A DNA stretch of 64,000 nucleotides, taken from NCBI RefSeq assembly GCF_027594825.1, contig NZ_CP088930.1, forward strand, positions 3,843,019 to 3,907,018, given 5' to 3'. Of the stretch, positions 30,156-40,071 are shown piece after piece. This DNA is from Serratia liquefaciens (GTDB lineage Bacteria > Pseudomonadota > Gammaproteobacteria > Enterobacterales > Enterobacteriaceae). Each line of letters begins with the position of its first letter. Positions within the stretch are counted from its first letter, which is position 1. The position numbers were made by a program, and so were the translations under genes. The notes beneath the pieces were generated by a model. That model did not search any database. It saw nothing but the letters and a program-made list of their open reading frames with translations, and had not been told where the DNA came from.

Positions 30156-30895
30156 CAACTCGCTGCATTATTCAGGTCATCAATCCGAATACCAGCCAGG
30201 CAATGACCGAAACCATCGCCGCTGCGGCGCGAGCGGTGGCTGCGCCGGGCACCGAGATCCTGGCGGTCTGCCCACAAGAAGGGGCACCATCAATCGAGGG
30301 GCATTTTGACGAAGCCATTGCTGCCATTGGCGTCTTGCAGCAGGTGAAAGCCGGCCGGGAGGCCGGTGTGAGTGGTCATGTCATTGCTTGCTTTGGCGAT
30401 CCGGGCTTGCTGGCCGCGCGTGAGCTGGCCGACAAACCGGTGGTCGGTATCGCCGAGGCGGCAATGCACATGGCAACGCTGGTGGCGACGCGTTTTTCCA
30501 TTGTTACCACGCTGCCGCGTACGTTGGTGATTGCAAGGCATTTACTGCATCAATACGGTTTTGAGCGGCACTGTGCGGCGCTGCATGCGATTGATCTGCC
30601 GGTGCTGGCGCTGGAGGACGGCAGCGGTCGGGCTCAGCAAAAAGTGCGTGAGCAGTGCATCCGGGCTAAACAACAGGATGGCAGCGGCGCGATTGTGCTT
30701 GGCTGCGGCGGCATGGCCGATTTGGCGCGAGAATTGACGCTGGAATTGGGGATCCCGGTGATCGACGGCGTCAGCGCCGCGGTAAAAATGATCGAGTCGC
30801 TAAGCGCGCTCGGTCTGAGCACCAGCAAGCACGGCGATCTGGATTTTCCGCGGGCAAAGCCTTTGTCCGGCATGTTCAGTCATTTTAACGGGTGA
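30152..30895 (+). CDS. hpxA: Allantoin racemase (Asp/Glu/hydantoin racemase family)
   Basis: 247 residues. Family marks: INPNTSQAMT near the N terminus and the two catalytic cysteines, in VIACFGDPGL and VLGCGGMADL. Interconverts R- and S-allantoin (or related hydantoins) so that the stereospecific allantoinase can use both; substrate inferred from the neighbour hpxB. Confidence 0.9.
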   Translation: MTTRCIIQVINPNTSQAMTETIAAAARAVAAPGTEILAVCPQEGAPSIEGHFDEAIAAIGVLQQVKAGREAGVSGHVIACFGDPGLLAARELADKPVVGIAEAAMHMATLVATRFSIVTTLPRTLVIARHLLHQYGFERHCAALHAIDLPVLALEDGSGRAQQKVREQCIRAKQQDGSGAIVLGCGGMADLARELTLELGIPVIDGVSAAVKMIESLSALGLSTSKHGDLDFPRAKPLSGMFSHFNG

Positions 30896-30914
30896 TCGGT
30901 AAAGGGAAACAACG

Positions 30915-31853
30915 ATGAGTGATTTCGCGTTCAATAAAGATTATCCCCGTGATTTGATCGGCTACGCCGGTCGTCCACCGCATGCTCGTTGGCCTGGTCA
31001 GGCGCGCATCGCGGTGCAGTTTGTCCTCAATTATGAGGAAGGGGCTGAAAACAACGTGCTGCATGGCGATGCCGGTTCCGAACAGTTTCTCTCTGATATC
31101 ATCGGCGCGGCCAGCTATCCTGAGCGGCATATGTCGATGGATTCCCTTTACGAATATGGTTCACGCGCCGGGTTCTGGCGGATCCATGATGAGTTTCAGC
31201 GCCGAGGCCTGCCATTGACGGTCTTTGGCGTGGCGATGGCACTGGCGCGCAACCCGCAGGTGGTCGAAGCGATTAAAAATGCCGGCTACGATGTGGTCAG
31301 CCACGGCTGGCGCTGGATCCACTATCAGCAGATGGACGAAAAGACCGAACGGCAGCATATGCAGCAGGCGATGACGGTATTGCGGGATCTGTTCGGCCAG
31401 GCACCGCTTGGTTGGTATACCGGCCGCGACAGCCCTAACACCCGCAGGCTGGTGGTAGAGCACGGGGGCCTGCAGTACGACAGCGACTATTACGGCGATG
31501 ACTTGCCGTTCTGGACCGAGGTGCAGTGCGCCAATGGCGAAACCAAGCCGCACCTGATCGTCCCCTATACCCTCGAGGCCAACGATATGCGCTTCGCCTC
31601 GCCGCAAGGCTTTAACACCGGCGAGCAGTTCTTTACCTATCTGAAAGACAGCTTTGACGTGCTGTATGCCGAAGGCGAGGAGTCGCCGAAGATGCTGTCG
31701 ATCGGCATGCATTGCCGTTTATTGGGCCGTCCGGGCAAGTTTCGCGCGCTGCAGCGTTTCCTGGACTATATCGAGCAATATGACCGGGTCTGGGTGTGCC
31801 GACGCCAGGATATTGCTGACCACTGGCTGGCACAGCATCCGTTTAAGAAGTAA
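30915..31853 (+). CDS. hpxB: Allantoinase, PuuE/polysaccharide-deacetylase type
   Basis: 312 residues, NodB-like barrel. Start region YPRDLIGYAGRPPHARWPG and VQFVLNYEEGAEN, and later VSHGWRWIHYQQM and GWYTGRDSPNTRRLV, are the signatures of metal-independent PuuE allantoinases, distinct from AllB amidohydrolases. Hydrolyses allantoin to allantoate. Last gene of hpxSAB; followed by a terminator. Confidence 0.92.
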   Translation: MSDFAFNKDYPRDLIGYAGRPPHARWPGQARIAVQFVLNYEEGAENNVLHGDAGSEQFLSDIIGAASYPERHMSMDSLYEYGSRAGFWRIHDEFQRRGLPLTVFGVAMALARNPQVVEAIKNAGYDVVSHGWRWIHYQQMDEKTERQHMQQAMTVLRDLFGQAPLGWYTGRDSPNTRRLVVEHGGLQYDSDYYGDDLPFWTEVQCANGETKPHLIVPYTLEANDMRFASPQGFNTGEQFFTYLKDSFDVLYAEGEESPKMLSIGMHCRLLGRPGKFRALQRFLDYIEQYDRVWVCRRQDIADHWLAQHPFKK

Positions 31854-31876
31854 AAAAGGGCCGATGTGGCCCTTTT
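31854..31876 (+). terminator. Bidirectional terminator between hpxB and iutA
   Basis: AAAAGGGCC / GGCCCTTTT stem (9 bp) with GATGT loop, flanked by A and T runs. Marks the left border of the aerobactin locus. Confidence 0.88.
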
Positions 31877-31913
31877 CGTTGTGTTTGAGCGCAGGATTGC
31901 GCTCGGGTATGGA

Positions 31914-34136
31914 TCAGAACAGTACAGAGTAGTTCAGACCAAAGGTGCGGCCGCGGCCTTTATAGCTGTAAAGCTCGGGTGAGCCGTAGGTCGGGCTATA
32001 GAGGATTGGCGCGCGCTGGCCCCAAACGGTGGTGTATTCCTTGTCCAGCAGGTTTTCTACGCTGAAGCTGAGTTTACCCACCGGCAACGCGTAGCTGCCG
32101 AGGAAATCGATGGTGTTGTAGCCATCAATTTTACGCCCCTGGGTCGAGCCGGCCTTGGTGTAATCGCCGTCATCCGATACGTCGAAAGTCTGCTGTGACT
32201 GCAGGCGCAGGTTCCAGTCGCCCGGTGCCCAGCCGACGTAGGCGGTCACTTTGGATGGGCTGGCGGTATCCACCACCAGCTTTTTCCATTCGCCGTTGAC
32301 CTTGGTCTCGGAACGAATGAAGTTGAAGTTGGTGCCTGCGCTCCAGTCGCTGTCTTCGAAGAAGTAATCGACCGCGCCTTCCATCCCGTAAATGCGGCGT
32401 TTGTCCGAGTTGACGTTAATGGTCATGTCGGTTTTGTTGATCGAAATACTCTTATCGGACAGGGAGTAGTAGCCGGCAATCTGCGTACGCAGGTTATCGC
32501 CGGTGTAACGCCAGCCAAGCTCGTAGGAGTTAACCTTGATACCTTCCAGCTTGGAGTCGCCAACGTTGACGCTTTTGTTCAACTGGTAGTGGCCGTTGTT
32601 CAGCGCATAGGTACCGTTGCCGTAATATTTTCCCGGATCCGGGATCTCGTAACCCTGCGAGAAGTTGATCCAGGTTTGCTGGCGTTCGGTCAGGTGAGCC
32701 AACAGACCGGCGTTGAACAGGGCGTTGTTGTAGTCCGTTTTCCCGCCTGGGATGGCATCGGCCGAGGTGGCGGCGCCGGTAGCGATAGCCTGCTGCTGGT
32801 TGTAGCCAACGAAGTCATCAATCTTGTTTTCGGTGTACTGGTAGCGCACGCCGCCGCTCAGGGTGAAGATAGGGTTGATGTCGTAGCTGGCCTGCAGGAA
32901 GGACGCCAGATTGGTGGTGCTGTAGCCCGGGTAGCGCCCGGTGTTATACGCGTTTTGCAGATCCATACCGCCAGACTGCTGTGCTTTGGCCAGATCGAAG
33001 AACTGCTGGTTGGAGTTGAACGTCTCATGCTCGGCGTCGATGCCGTAGGTTAACGTCAGGGCATCGATCGGCTTGCTGTTCAGCGTCAGTTTGCCGCCGT
33101 AAAAGTCGGTCTTCTGTTGGGAAGCACCGATGCTGGTGACCTGTCCGGCCGTCAGGGTCGGGAACGGGTAGAAGGTCAGCGACTCATCGCGATAGTAGAC
33201 CTGCGCCACCAGATCCTGACCGAGGAAGTCGGTGTTGGAGTACTGCAGGTTGATCAGGTGGCGTTCGGTCCCCGGAATACGATCCGAATTGAGGTTACCG
33301 CTGTTGTAAGCCTTGGCGTTGCCGGTCACCGCAGCGAAATTTTCCCCCAGGAACAGGCCGTGGTCGCCATCGGACTGACTTTTGTAATACTGAGTGGTCA
33401 GCTGCAACTGCTGGTGGTCATCGATATTGATGGTGCCGGTGCCCATCACGTCGAGGCGATCGGAGTACTGCAGGCCGGTCTGAGTATTATCAATCAGGAC
33501 TTCGTTGCCCTTGCCGTCGTACCAGCCACCGTAGCGCTGATAGGAAACCGACAACCGGCCTGAGGCGTTGTCGTTGCCGCCGCTGACCGCTGCCGCCACG
33601 TTCTCGTCGTGGTCGTTATGGCCGCCAAAGCCGGTTTTACCGCCGATCTGCAGTTCAACCTGCTGCTCTTTCTGGCCTTTTTTGGTGACGATATTGATCA
33701 GGCCGCCGGTGCTGCCGCCGCCGTACAGCGAGGTAGCACCGGAGATCACTTCAATGTGATCGATATTAAAAGGATCGATCGAATCCAGCTGGCGGCTGTC
33801 GCTACGCGATGAGTTCAAACGTACGCCGTCGATCATCACCATCATTGAACGGCCGCGCAGGTTCATGCCGTAGTTGGTACGCCCCTGACCGCTGACGTCC
33901 ATGCCCGGGATCAACTGCGCCAGCATGTCCTTGATCTCTTTGCCGCCCTGGACTTGCTGCTCAATTTCCTGGCTTTCAATCACCCAGGTGGTCTGCGCCA
34001 TTTCTGCCACTGTACGGTGCGTACGGCTGGCGGAAACCACCATTTGCTCTTCGCTTTTTTGTTCTTCTGCCCAGGCCGTAGGGGCGAGCATCGCCAGCAG
34101 GCAAGGGTTTAATACCCAGAGGTGTTTGCGTTTCAT
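31914..34136 (-). CDS. iutA: TonB-dependent ferric aerobactin receptor
   Basis: 740 residues. Signal peptide (cleavage after APTAWA, about residue 23), TonB box region EEQMVVSASR, plug domain with IPGMDVSGQGR and LYGGGSTGGLINIVTKKG, and a 22-strand barrel ending in the aromatic LNYSVLF, which fits BAM recognition. Slightly longer than plasmid IutA (about 730). Last gene of the iron-regulated operon, 35 bp after iucD. It imports the ferric siderophore across the outer membrane. Confidence 0.92.
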   Translation of the reverse strand: MKRKHLWVLNPCLLAMLAPTAWAEEQKSEEQMVVSASRTHRTVAEMAQTTWVIESQEIEQQVQGGKEIKDMLAQLIPGMDVSGQGRTNYGMNLRGRSMMVMIDGVRLNSSRSDSRQLDSIDPFNIDHIEVISGATSLYGGGSTGGLINIVTKKGQKEQQVELQIGGKTGFGGHNDHDENVAAAVSGGNDNASGRLSVSYQRYGGWYDGKGNEVLIDNTQTGLQYSDRLDVMGTGTINIDDHQQLQLTTQYYKSQSDGDHGLFLGENFAAVTGNAKAYNSGNLNSDRIPGTERHLINLQYSNTDFLGQDLVAQVYYRDESLTFYPFPTLTAGQVTSIGASQQKTDFYGGKLTLNSKPIDALTLTYGIDAEHETFNSNQQFFDLAKAQQSGGMDLQNAYNTGRYPGYSTTNLASFLQASYDINPIFTLSGGVRYQYTENKIDDFVGYNQQQAIATGAATSADAIPGGKTDYNNALFNAGLLAHLTERQQTWINFSQGYEIPDPGKYYGNGTYALNNGHYQLNKSVNVGDSKLEGIKVNSYELGWRYTGDNLRTQIAGYYSLSDKSISINKTDMTINVNSDKRRIYGMEGAVDYFFEDSDWSAGTNFNFIRSETKVNGEWKKLVVDTASPSKVTAYVGWAPGDWNLRLQSQQTFDVSDDGDYTKAGSTQGRKIDGYNTIDFLGSYALPVGKLSFSVENLLDKEYTTVWGQRAPILYSPTYGSPELYSYKGRGRTFGLNYSVLF

Positions 34137-34171
34137 CGTTATTTTCCAGTGTGTCCCATATTGGTGTGTAG

Positions 34172-35500
34172 TTAAAACTCGGTGTAATTGAGCATGACGT
34201 GCTCGGCGCGGGAGGGGATACCCGGCTGCCGACTACGCCATTGGATCACCGCCGGGGTGGACGTTAAATCGAACTGGTCGCGTCCTAAAGCCCGGTTGAG
34301 AATGCGTGCCGAACGCCAGGCCATCAGGCTGAGCTGGGGTTCGGCGATGCCGTGGCTGTGCATGCCGGCATTAACGGCAAACAGGCAGTTTTCCTTGGGG
34401 CCTTCCCACTCCAGGCTGAAGTCGGGGGCTACGCGGAACTGGTCATCGGCGGTGGTCAGCAGGCGGTCAGCCAGAGGTTCGAGGAACGCCGGGCGATCCT
34501 GCTGATAGCCGGTGGCGAAAATCACCACGTCGGTGTCGAAGGTTTCTTTACCCTGATCAAGATGGTGATGGGTAACCAACTGCCAGCCATCGCCTGCGGC
34601 CTGGATTGCCGCCAGCGAACGGCTTGGCAGCAGGTGCGCCCAGGGCTTTTCGCGCAACACTTCAAACTGGTGATACATCGCGCGGTAAATAGCCAGCAGC
34701 GAATCGCTGGTGATGCCGTCGGAGGTCATCTTCTGCTCGGTCAGCATGCGCTGCTTGGCGCCGTCGTTCAGGCCATAGAAGCTGTCAACGTAGTCCGGCG
34801 TGAAGTACTCGTTGGCGAAGGCGGCTTCATCCAGCGCGTTATAGTTATTGCGACGCGAAATCCAATTCAGTTGCGCAGGCTTGCCCCATTCGGCGCGGAA
34901 AATGTTCAGGAACAGGTCCGCACCGCTCTGGCCGCCACCGACGATGGTGACGCGTTTTCCGGCCAGGTTCGGGTTGCGCATCGTCATCTCGCTGGCATGG
35001 AAGCAACGATCGTTTTGCTCGGTAACGCAGTCCGGCAGTTTGATGCGTTTGCCGATGCCCAGGCAGACGTGGCGCGCCCGGTAAGTCGCACGCTGGGTCG
35101 TGACGACAAATTGGCGCTGCTGGTCGTCAAAATCCACGCTCTGAATATCCTGACTGAACTCCAGCGACTTCAGCCCGTTGGCGGCCCAGTCGAGGTAGTC
35201 GGCGAACTCTTCGCGCGATACCGTACGCAGTTCAGTGGTCAGAAATCGATAAAATTTCTTCCTTTTCACCAGGTAGTTAAGAAAGCTGTAGGGATTGGTT
35301 GGCGATACCGCGCTGACCAGATCTTTCAGGAAGCTGGTCTGCATATGGCAATCCGGCACCATCATGCCGGGATGCCAGGAAAAGTGCGGCTTGCGTTCGA
35401 GGAATTTACTGTTAAAACCGGCAACTTCACTGCCGAGTGCGGCAATGCTGAGGTTGAACGGGCCGATACCAATGCCGATGAAATCCAGGGGCTGATTCAT
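34172..35500 (-). CDS. iucD: L-lysine N6-monooxygenase
   Basis: 442 residues. FAD-binding IGIGPFNLSIAAL at the N terminus, the NADPH site VGGGQSGADLF near 190, and ATGYQ near 330, all of the flavin N-hydroxylase family. Hydroxylates lysine, the first step of aerobactin synthesis. ATGA overlap with iucC. Confidence 0.95.
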   Translation of the reverse strand: MNQPLDFIGIGIGPFNLSIAALGSEVAGFNSKFLERKPHFSWHPGMMVPDCHMQTSFLKDLVSAVSPTNPYSFLNYLVKRKKFYRFLTTELRTVSREEFADYLDWAANGLKSLEFSQDIQSVDFDDQQRQFVVTTQRATYRARHVCLGIGKRIKLPDCVTEQNDRCFHASEMTMRNPNLAGKRVTIVGGGQSGADLFLNIFRAEWGKPAQLNWISRRNNYNALDEAAFANEYFTPDYVDSFYGLNDGAKQRMLTEQKMTSDGITSDSLLAIYRAMYHQFEVLREKPWAHLLPSRSLAAIQAAGDGWQLVTHHHLDQGKETFDTDVVIFATGYQQDRPAFLEPLADRLLTTADDQFRVAPDFSLEWEGPKENCLFAVNAGMHSHGIAEPQLSLMAWRSARILNRALGRDQFDLTSTPAVIQWRSRQPGIPSRAEHVMLNYTEF

Positions 35501-37245
35501 TGGGCAAACTCCTTGGTGACCAAGTAGAGAGGGTTATCCAGATCCTGCAGATAGTTTGGCAACATGCGACTGCCGCCATCCTGCTCTGAGTAGGTGAGTT
35601 TTACCGGGTTGAGCACCACGCGAATAATTTGTGGCTTGAAAAGATCAAACAACGCAAAGCGTTCCGCCATGTCCGGATGCTGTGCCATATAGCCTTTCAG
35701 CACCTGTGCCAGCAGTTGATAGAAGCGAGGTTCACTGACCCCACAGGCCTTCATCAGCGGTGAGATAAAGCGCAGCACGGTGACGAAATGCCCGGTTTGC
35801 AAATCATGGATCAAATAGTCGGCGGACAGGCGCACGGTGACGTCTCTCACCACTTTCGGCAGCGATGCCGCTTCGGGGAAGTCCTGATCCACCAGGCGCA
35901 TATCGCCCTGGAAGTCTTTCAACAGCACGCGCTGCGGCACATGATCTTTCATCACCAGCGTGATGTTTTGCCCATGGGCGATCAGCGCTACGCCGTAGCG
36001 GCACATCAGGTGGTACATCGGCACCACCACCACGCTGAACATCTGTTGCAGCCAGGCTTCAGCGCTCAGGCCGGAACGGGCGATATAGGCGGCAATCAGC
36101 GGCTGGCCGTGGTTGTCGGTTTCCATCAGCGTCGCCATCAAGATGGCTTGTTCGTCTTCCTGCAGGTAGCAAGAAGGGTTCTCACGCCAGATCACCCCCA
36201 GCATTTCCTGGTAGCGGTAAGGCGCTTTGGCCAAAGAGGCGTAGGTCGGATGGGTCATATAGCCTGCCGCCGGCTCGCCCAGGATCTCGGCGCCGCTGGC
36301 GCTCAGCGTATCGTCCTCGGTAAAAATCTGCTGTAGCCAACGGGAAGCGGCCGGTCCGGCGCTGATGTATTTGCCTGGAATGCCGCGATAACACGAGGTG
36401 TTGTAAATGGTCAGCGGCAGCTTGATGTCGAAAGCGGAGCGGCGGCTGATGTTGGTCAGCGTGCGCAACGATTGCTGCGCCAGATAGCTGTCGCCGAATT
36501 CACCCAGTTCCACCAGCTCCCCTTCGGCCAGCTGTGGCAGAAAGTGCAAAGCGATCTTTTGTTGCCACTGCCAGGGGTGGAGCGGCACCGGGATCCAGTC
36601 ATGGCTCAGTTTCAGCTCACGCCAGCGCCGTTCGAAACGTTGGCGTTCGGCACTGTCCATCGCGCTGTTAAGCAGGTTATCCAGTGAATATTCTTCGTCG
36701 GCGCACCAGACAAAGCTGCCGCGTTTAGCCGCGACCCAGTGCAGTCGGAACTGCCCCTGGTATTCGGGCGCGTACTGATGCAGCGCGGTCAGGCCCCAGC
36801 CACGACGACCTTTATTGAAGATAAACTTGGGGTGTCCGGCCAACAGGCACTGCAGCGCGTCAGCATCCAGGGCAATCAAATCCTGTGCGCTCATGCCGTG
36901 ACGGGCGGACAGCAACTGCATATCGCCGCGCAGCGTGGCGTACAAATCCTCCAGATGCTCGGCGACCTGCGCATCGTCCATTTTCAACACCTGAGCCAGT
37001 TGGCGCAGCGTTTGGTCGGCGGCTAACGGCGATTGATCGCAGGCCAGCGTTGCCGGGTCGATGTGCAGCCAACCCCAAATACCGCGTTCGGCGCTGAAGC
37101 TATACTGAGCGTCGCCCAGCAGAATGCGCCATTGTCCGTCGTGTTGCTCGGCATGCAGCGTGCGTTCGTATTCCAGTTCGGCAAGGATCTTGGCGATCAT
37201 CTGACGGTTTACGCGCTGCCAGTCGGCGTAATCTACGGTGTTCAT
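35497..37245 (-). CDS. iucC: Aerobactin synthase, NIS synthetase IucC
   Basis: 582 residues, IucA/IucC family. Conserved KLPLTIYNTSCYRGIPGKYISAG and HPTYASLAKAPYRYQ (ATP site) and HGQNITLVMKDHVPQRVLLKDFQGDMRLV (substrate/ATP site). Joins the second N6-acetyl-N6-hydroxylysine to the citrate intermediate to complete aerobactin. Overlaps iucB by 4 bases. Confidence 0.94.
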   Translation of the reverse strand: MNTVDYADWQRVNRQMIAKILAELEYERTLHAEQHDGQWRILLGDAQYSFSAERGIWGWLHIDPATLACDQSPLAADQTLRQLAQVLKMDDAQVAEHLEDLYATLRGDMQLLSARHGMSAQDLIALDADALQCLLAGHPKFIFNKGRRGWGLTALHQYAPEYQGQFRLHWVAAKRGSFVWCADEEYSLDNLLNSAMDSAERQRFERRWRELKLSHDWIPVPLHPWQWQQKIALHFLPQLAEGELVELGEFGDSYLAQQSLRTLTNISRRSAFDIKLPLTIYNTSCYRGIPGKYISAGPAASRWLQQIFTEDDTLSASGAEILGEPAAGYMTHPTYASLAKAPYRYQEMLGVIWRENPSCYLQEDEQAILMATLMETDNHGQPLIAAYIARSGLSAEAWLQQMFSVVVVPMYHLMCRYGVALIAHGQNITLVMKDHVPQRVLLKDFQGDMRLVDQDFPEAASLPKVVRDVTVRLSADYLIHDLQTGHFVTVLRFISPLMKACGVSEPRFYQLLAQVLKGYMAQHPDMAERFALFDLFKPQIIRVVLNPVKLTYSEQDGGSRMLPNYLQDLDNPLYLVTKEFAQ

Positions 37246-38192
37246 ACTGAAGCCCCCCGGAAGAATTCATCACGCTGATTCATAATCAAACGCGAGCGCT
37301 TATGCGGGAAATCGAACTCTTTGACTGTGTGGTAGCCGGCGGCCGGCAGGTGACGGAACAGTCGCTGATTATCCGCGCGCGGTTCGGCGACCACGCGCGT
37401 GGTGCGCGGTTCATCCAGATACAGATAATGCGTCAGGCCACGTAGCCAACTGCGAATGTATTGCGCGCCGCGGCAGTCTTCTTCACCGACCAGCATGTGC
37501 AGCCCACGGTCGAAAGGCTGCCAGCGGTAGTGGCGACCGATGCGATCTTCTGGAGCCCAATAGACTTCGAAATAGCCGAACGGGCGATCGTCAAAGCACC
37601 CCAACAACGGATAGCAGTAGCTGGAGTCCAACTGACGCTGCAGGTAGGCGGCCTGGGTTTCGAGCGGGCCGCTCATTTCCCAGAAGGCATCTACGCGCGG
37701 TGAATTCATCCAGCGGGTGAACTGCGCGGCATCGTGCTCCACTTCTGGTAGACGAAAGCTCAGGGTTCGCTTGAGCTGCGGGTCGTAACGACGATAGACC
37801 TCGCCGCTGGGGCGGGGCGGGCGCTGCGGGAACCACAGGCTACGCTCCGCGTCATACTGCATTTTCTCGGACGCGGAGTGGCGTTCGGCACCGAGCCACA
37901 GCGGTAACTGGTAAAAGGTTTCGCGCGCCAGATAGTCACTGCTGGCTAACGCGAACAGCGTCTGTGCCTGCGGCTCTTCACACCATTGCGCATAAGGCAG
38001 GGTGACGCCGCTGAGCTGCGGTGCTGCCACCAACAACTGGTCCAGCGCCTGCACCAGCCAGCCCTGCGGCAGCGGTCCCGGACAGTGCAACACCGCGCTG
38101 CCGTCCAGGCCCAGACCGAGTTGCAGCGCCTTTCCCAGCTGCTCACAGCAAAAACCGTTGTCGGCATGCGTCAGTTTGGCTTGCGGCATCAT
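37242..38192 (-). CDS. iucB: N6-hydroxylysine O-acetyltransferase
   Basis: 316 residues. The C-terminal half is a GNAT domain (FGYFEVYWAPEDRIGRHY, GLHMLVGEEDCRGAQY, VVAEPRADNQR); the N-terminal part is specific to siderophore acetyltransferases. Acetylates N6-hydroxylysine to the hydroxamate. Length matches IucB (315). ATGA overlaps on both sides. Confidence 0.94.
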   Translation of the reverse strand: MMPQAKLTHADNGFCCEQLGKALQLGLGLDGSAVLHCPGPLPQGWLVQALDQLLVAAPQLSGVTLPYAQWCEEPQAQTLFALASSDYLARETFYQLPLWLGAERHSASEKMQYDAERSLWFPQRPPRPSGEVYRRYDPQLKRTLSFRLPEVEHDAAQFTRWMNSPRVDAFWEMSGPLETQAAYLQRQLDSSYCYPLLGCFDDRPFGYFEVYWAPEDRIGRHYRWQPFDRGLHMLVGEEDCRGAQYIRSWLRGLTHYLYLDEPRTTRVVAEPRADNQRLFRHLPAAGYHTVKEFDFPHKRSRLIMNQRDEFFRGASV

Positions 38193-39934
38193 TGAGCGGC
38201 TCCCTGGCGCAGCGGGTTGACGAAGTCGAAGTAAATCACCGCCGGATCGACGATGGTGTTTTCGTTATGGTCATGCAGGTAACAGAAGAAGTTGCCTTTG
38301 CAGTTCCAGTGGCTGCTGTCGAGGACGTAGTCCAGACACAGGGTGTTTTTGGCGCTGGCACGCAGGCCACTCAGCGCATCGCGCACCCGGGCCATCAGCT
38401 GTTCTTCAGTGTCGAAACCGGCCGCGGCTAACGCCGCAGTGACCGCCAGGCTGGAGTTCACCAGCAGGTAGTAAGGGAAGTAACGCAGTAACTGCTGTTC
38501 GCTGAAGCGGTTTTCCGCCTCGGCCTCGCCAATTTCTGCTAACCAGGGTCCGGCATCGCGGGTAAAGCCGCTGCCCTGACAGTCGCGGTACAGCATGCCG
38601 ACCGGCAGATCCTGCTGCATTTCCACCAGAATATTTTGTTGATGGGCCAGCAGCACCAGTCCGTAATCGGCTTCAGTGCTGAACAGCGGCAGTAAGACAT
38701 GTTGGCAGTAAGCATCCAGCCAGGTATGAGCGGCCTGTTGCACCGGCAGGTTCAGTCGGGTGGCCAAACGCCGCACCGCTGCTGCCAGCAGGCTGTCGCC
38801 GCCGTCCGGTGCGGCCTGGGTCAGGGTGACCAGCACATTGGTCTGGCTTTCCGGCTGCTCAAACAGCAGGTTATCGCGCAGTGCCATCAGGCTTTCTTCC
38901 TGAATCGTTCCGTCCGCAGAGCGCAGCCCGGCCCAGCCGTCTTCCTGCATCACGCGGAAGGTGGGATAACGTGCCTGCAACTGCTGCCAGCGTGGCGTTT
39001 GCGCCAAACGGGCCAAACGGATGCCGCGTTTCACTTCTTTGACCGACAGGGTACGCACCGAGTTGGTCAGGCGCACGCTGAGGGAGAATTTGATCATGTC
39101 ACGATTGCTGGCGCTGTACAGCGAGCGGGAAGAGCTGGTTGGCAACCAGCGCTCGCCGGCTTCGCCCAGATCGCTGAGCAATCCTTGGGTCACCAGTTCC
39201 TGGCACCAGGCCTGCGTCAGCAAATGGTCGGCCTGCCACGGATGCATCGGCAACAGCCAGACGTCATCGGTAAAATGCGCCAGCAGTTGCGGTGCGCTTT
39301 CTGCGGCAAAACGCTGCAGGCGCTGCTGTAGCGTCAGGTTCAGGCTGTCGCCGCACAGGTGGTGTTTATCGACGGCAAACCAGCGCAGCGGGAAACGGAC
39401 GCCAAAATCTGGCAGGTAACGGCGCGCCTGCTGTTCGTCGAAAGGTTCATGGGACTTGGGAGCCGGGTGGAAGGCGTGGCCTACCAACAGGCCCTGTTCC
39501 GCCTGAGCGAAGTTCAGCGGCTTGTCGCGCAGCGTTGGCCAGTCCAGGCGCACTGCGATCGCCTGTTGGGTATTGTCATGACTCTCCAGCACGCGCTGGC
39601 GGAAACGGGTAACGACCTCATCCGGCAGTTCTCCCTTCACCGACGGTTTTTCCAGCAATAAAGTCACCCATTGTTCCACGCTCAATGCAACACCAGCGCC
39701 GTCGTCTTGCTGATGCAAGCGGGCAGGGAACAGATATTGGTGATGTTGGGTGGGGGAGGTGTGACGTAAAGTGATGCGGATAGCCTGAGAAGGCGAAAGT
39801 GGAATATGAAGCTGCGGATACTGTTGGTTGTTGGCCGCCGGAACGATTTGCCAGTCCCGGGTTTCACGCATCAACGCGTTGAGAAAACATTGCGCAGCCA
39901 CGTCGGTCGTCGCGGTTTCAAACTGGATTGTCAT
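38189..39934 (-). CDS. iucA: N2-citryl-N6-acetyl-N6-hydroxylysine synthase, NIS synthetase IucA
   Basis: 581 residues, IucA/IucC family with AQEPKSHEPFDEQQARRY-like substrate region (PAPKSHEP near 152), LPTSSSRSLYSASNRDMIKFSLSVRLTNSVRT and LLAHQQNILVEMQQDLP. Condenses citrate with the first hydroxamate. First gene of the operon iucABCD-iutA; GGGA ribosome site; Fur sites directly upstream. Confidence 0.94.
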   Translation of the reverse strand: MTIQFETATTDVAAQCFLNALMRETRDWQIVPAANNQQYPQLHIPLSPSQAIRITLRHTSPTQHHQYLFPARLHQQDDGAGVALSVEQWVTLLLEKPSVKGELPDEVVTRFRQRVLESHDNTQQAIAVRLDWPTLRDKPLNFAQAEQGLLVGHAFHPAPKSHEPFDEQQARRYLPDFGVRFPLRWFAVDKHHLCGDSLNLTLQQRLQRFAAESAPQLLAHFTDDVWLLPMHPWQADHLLTQAWCQELVTQGLLSDLGEAGERWLPTSSSRSLYSASNRDMIKFSLSVRLTNSVRTLSVKEVKRGIRLARLAQTPRWQQLQARYPTFRVMQEDGWAGLRSADGTIQEESLMALRDNLLFEQPESQTNVLVTLTQAAPDGGDSLLAAAVRRLATRLNLPVQQAAHTWLDAYCQHVLLPLFSTEADYGLVLLAHQQNILVEMQQDLPVGMLYRDCQGSGFTRDAGPWLAEIGEAEAENRFSEQQLLRYFPYYLLVNSSLAVTAALAAAGFDTEEQLMARVRDALSGLRASAKNTLCLDYVLDSSHWNCKGNFFCYLHDHNENTIVDPAVIYFDFVNPLRQGAAQ

Positions 39935-39959
39935 GATCCCATTTCACTATTGAATCAAT

Positions 39960-39998
39960 TGAGAATGATTCTTATATCAATAATATTTATTGTTATCA
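39960..39998 (-). promoter_or_regulatory. Two Fur-box-like operators in the iucA/MFS divergent region
   Basis: TGAGAATGATTCTTA (39960-39974) matches the 7-1-7 Fur palindrome TGATAATnATTATCA at 12 of 14 positions. A weaker copy lies at 39984-39998 (10 of 14), in phase with it. Placed 25-65 bp before iucA and about 75-110 bp before the divergent exporter gene, so both transcripts should be iron-repressed. Confidence 0.8.
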
Positions 39999-40071
39999 AT
40001 CGCCGTATGATACAATTTTTCAATGAATTGAACATAACCTTATAATTTTATTAACGGTAAATTTACGTTTG

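Noticed and set aside
34352..35527. A 391-codon plus-strand frame opposite iucD
   Set aside because: Antisense to a clear flavin monooxygenase gene with intact motifs; the frame is open because of high GC third positions and shows no domain.
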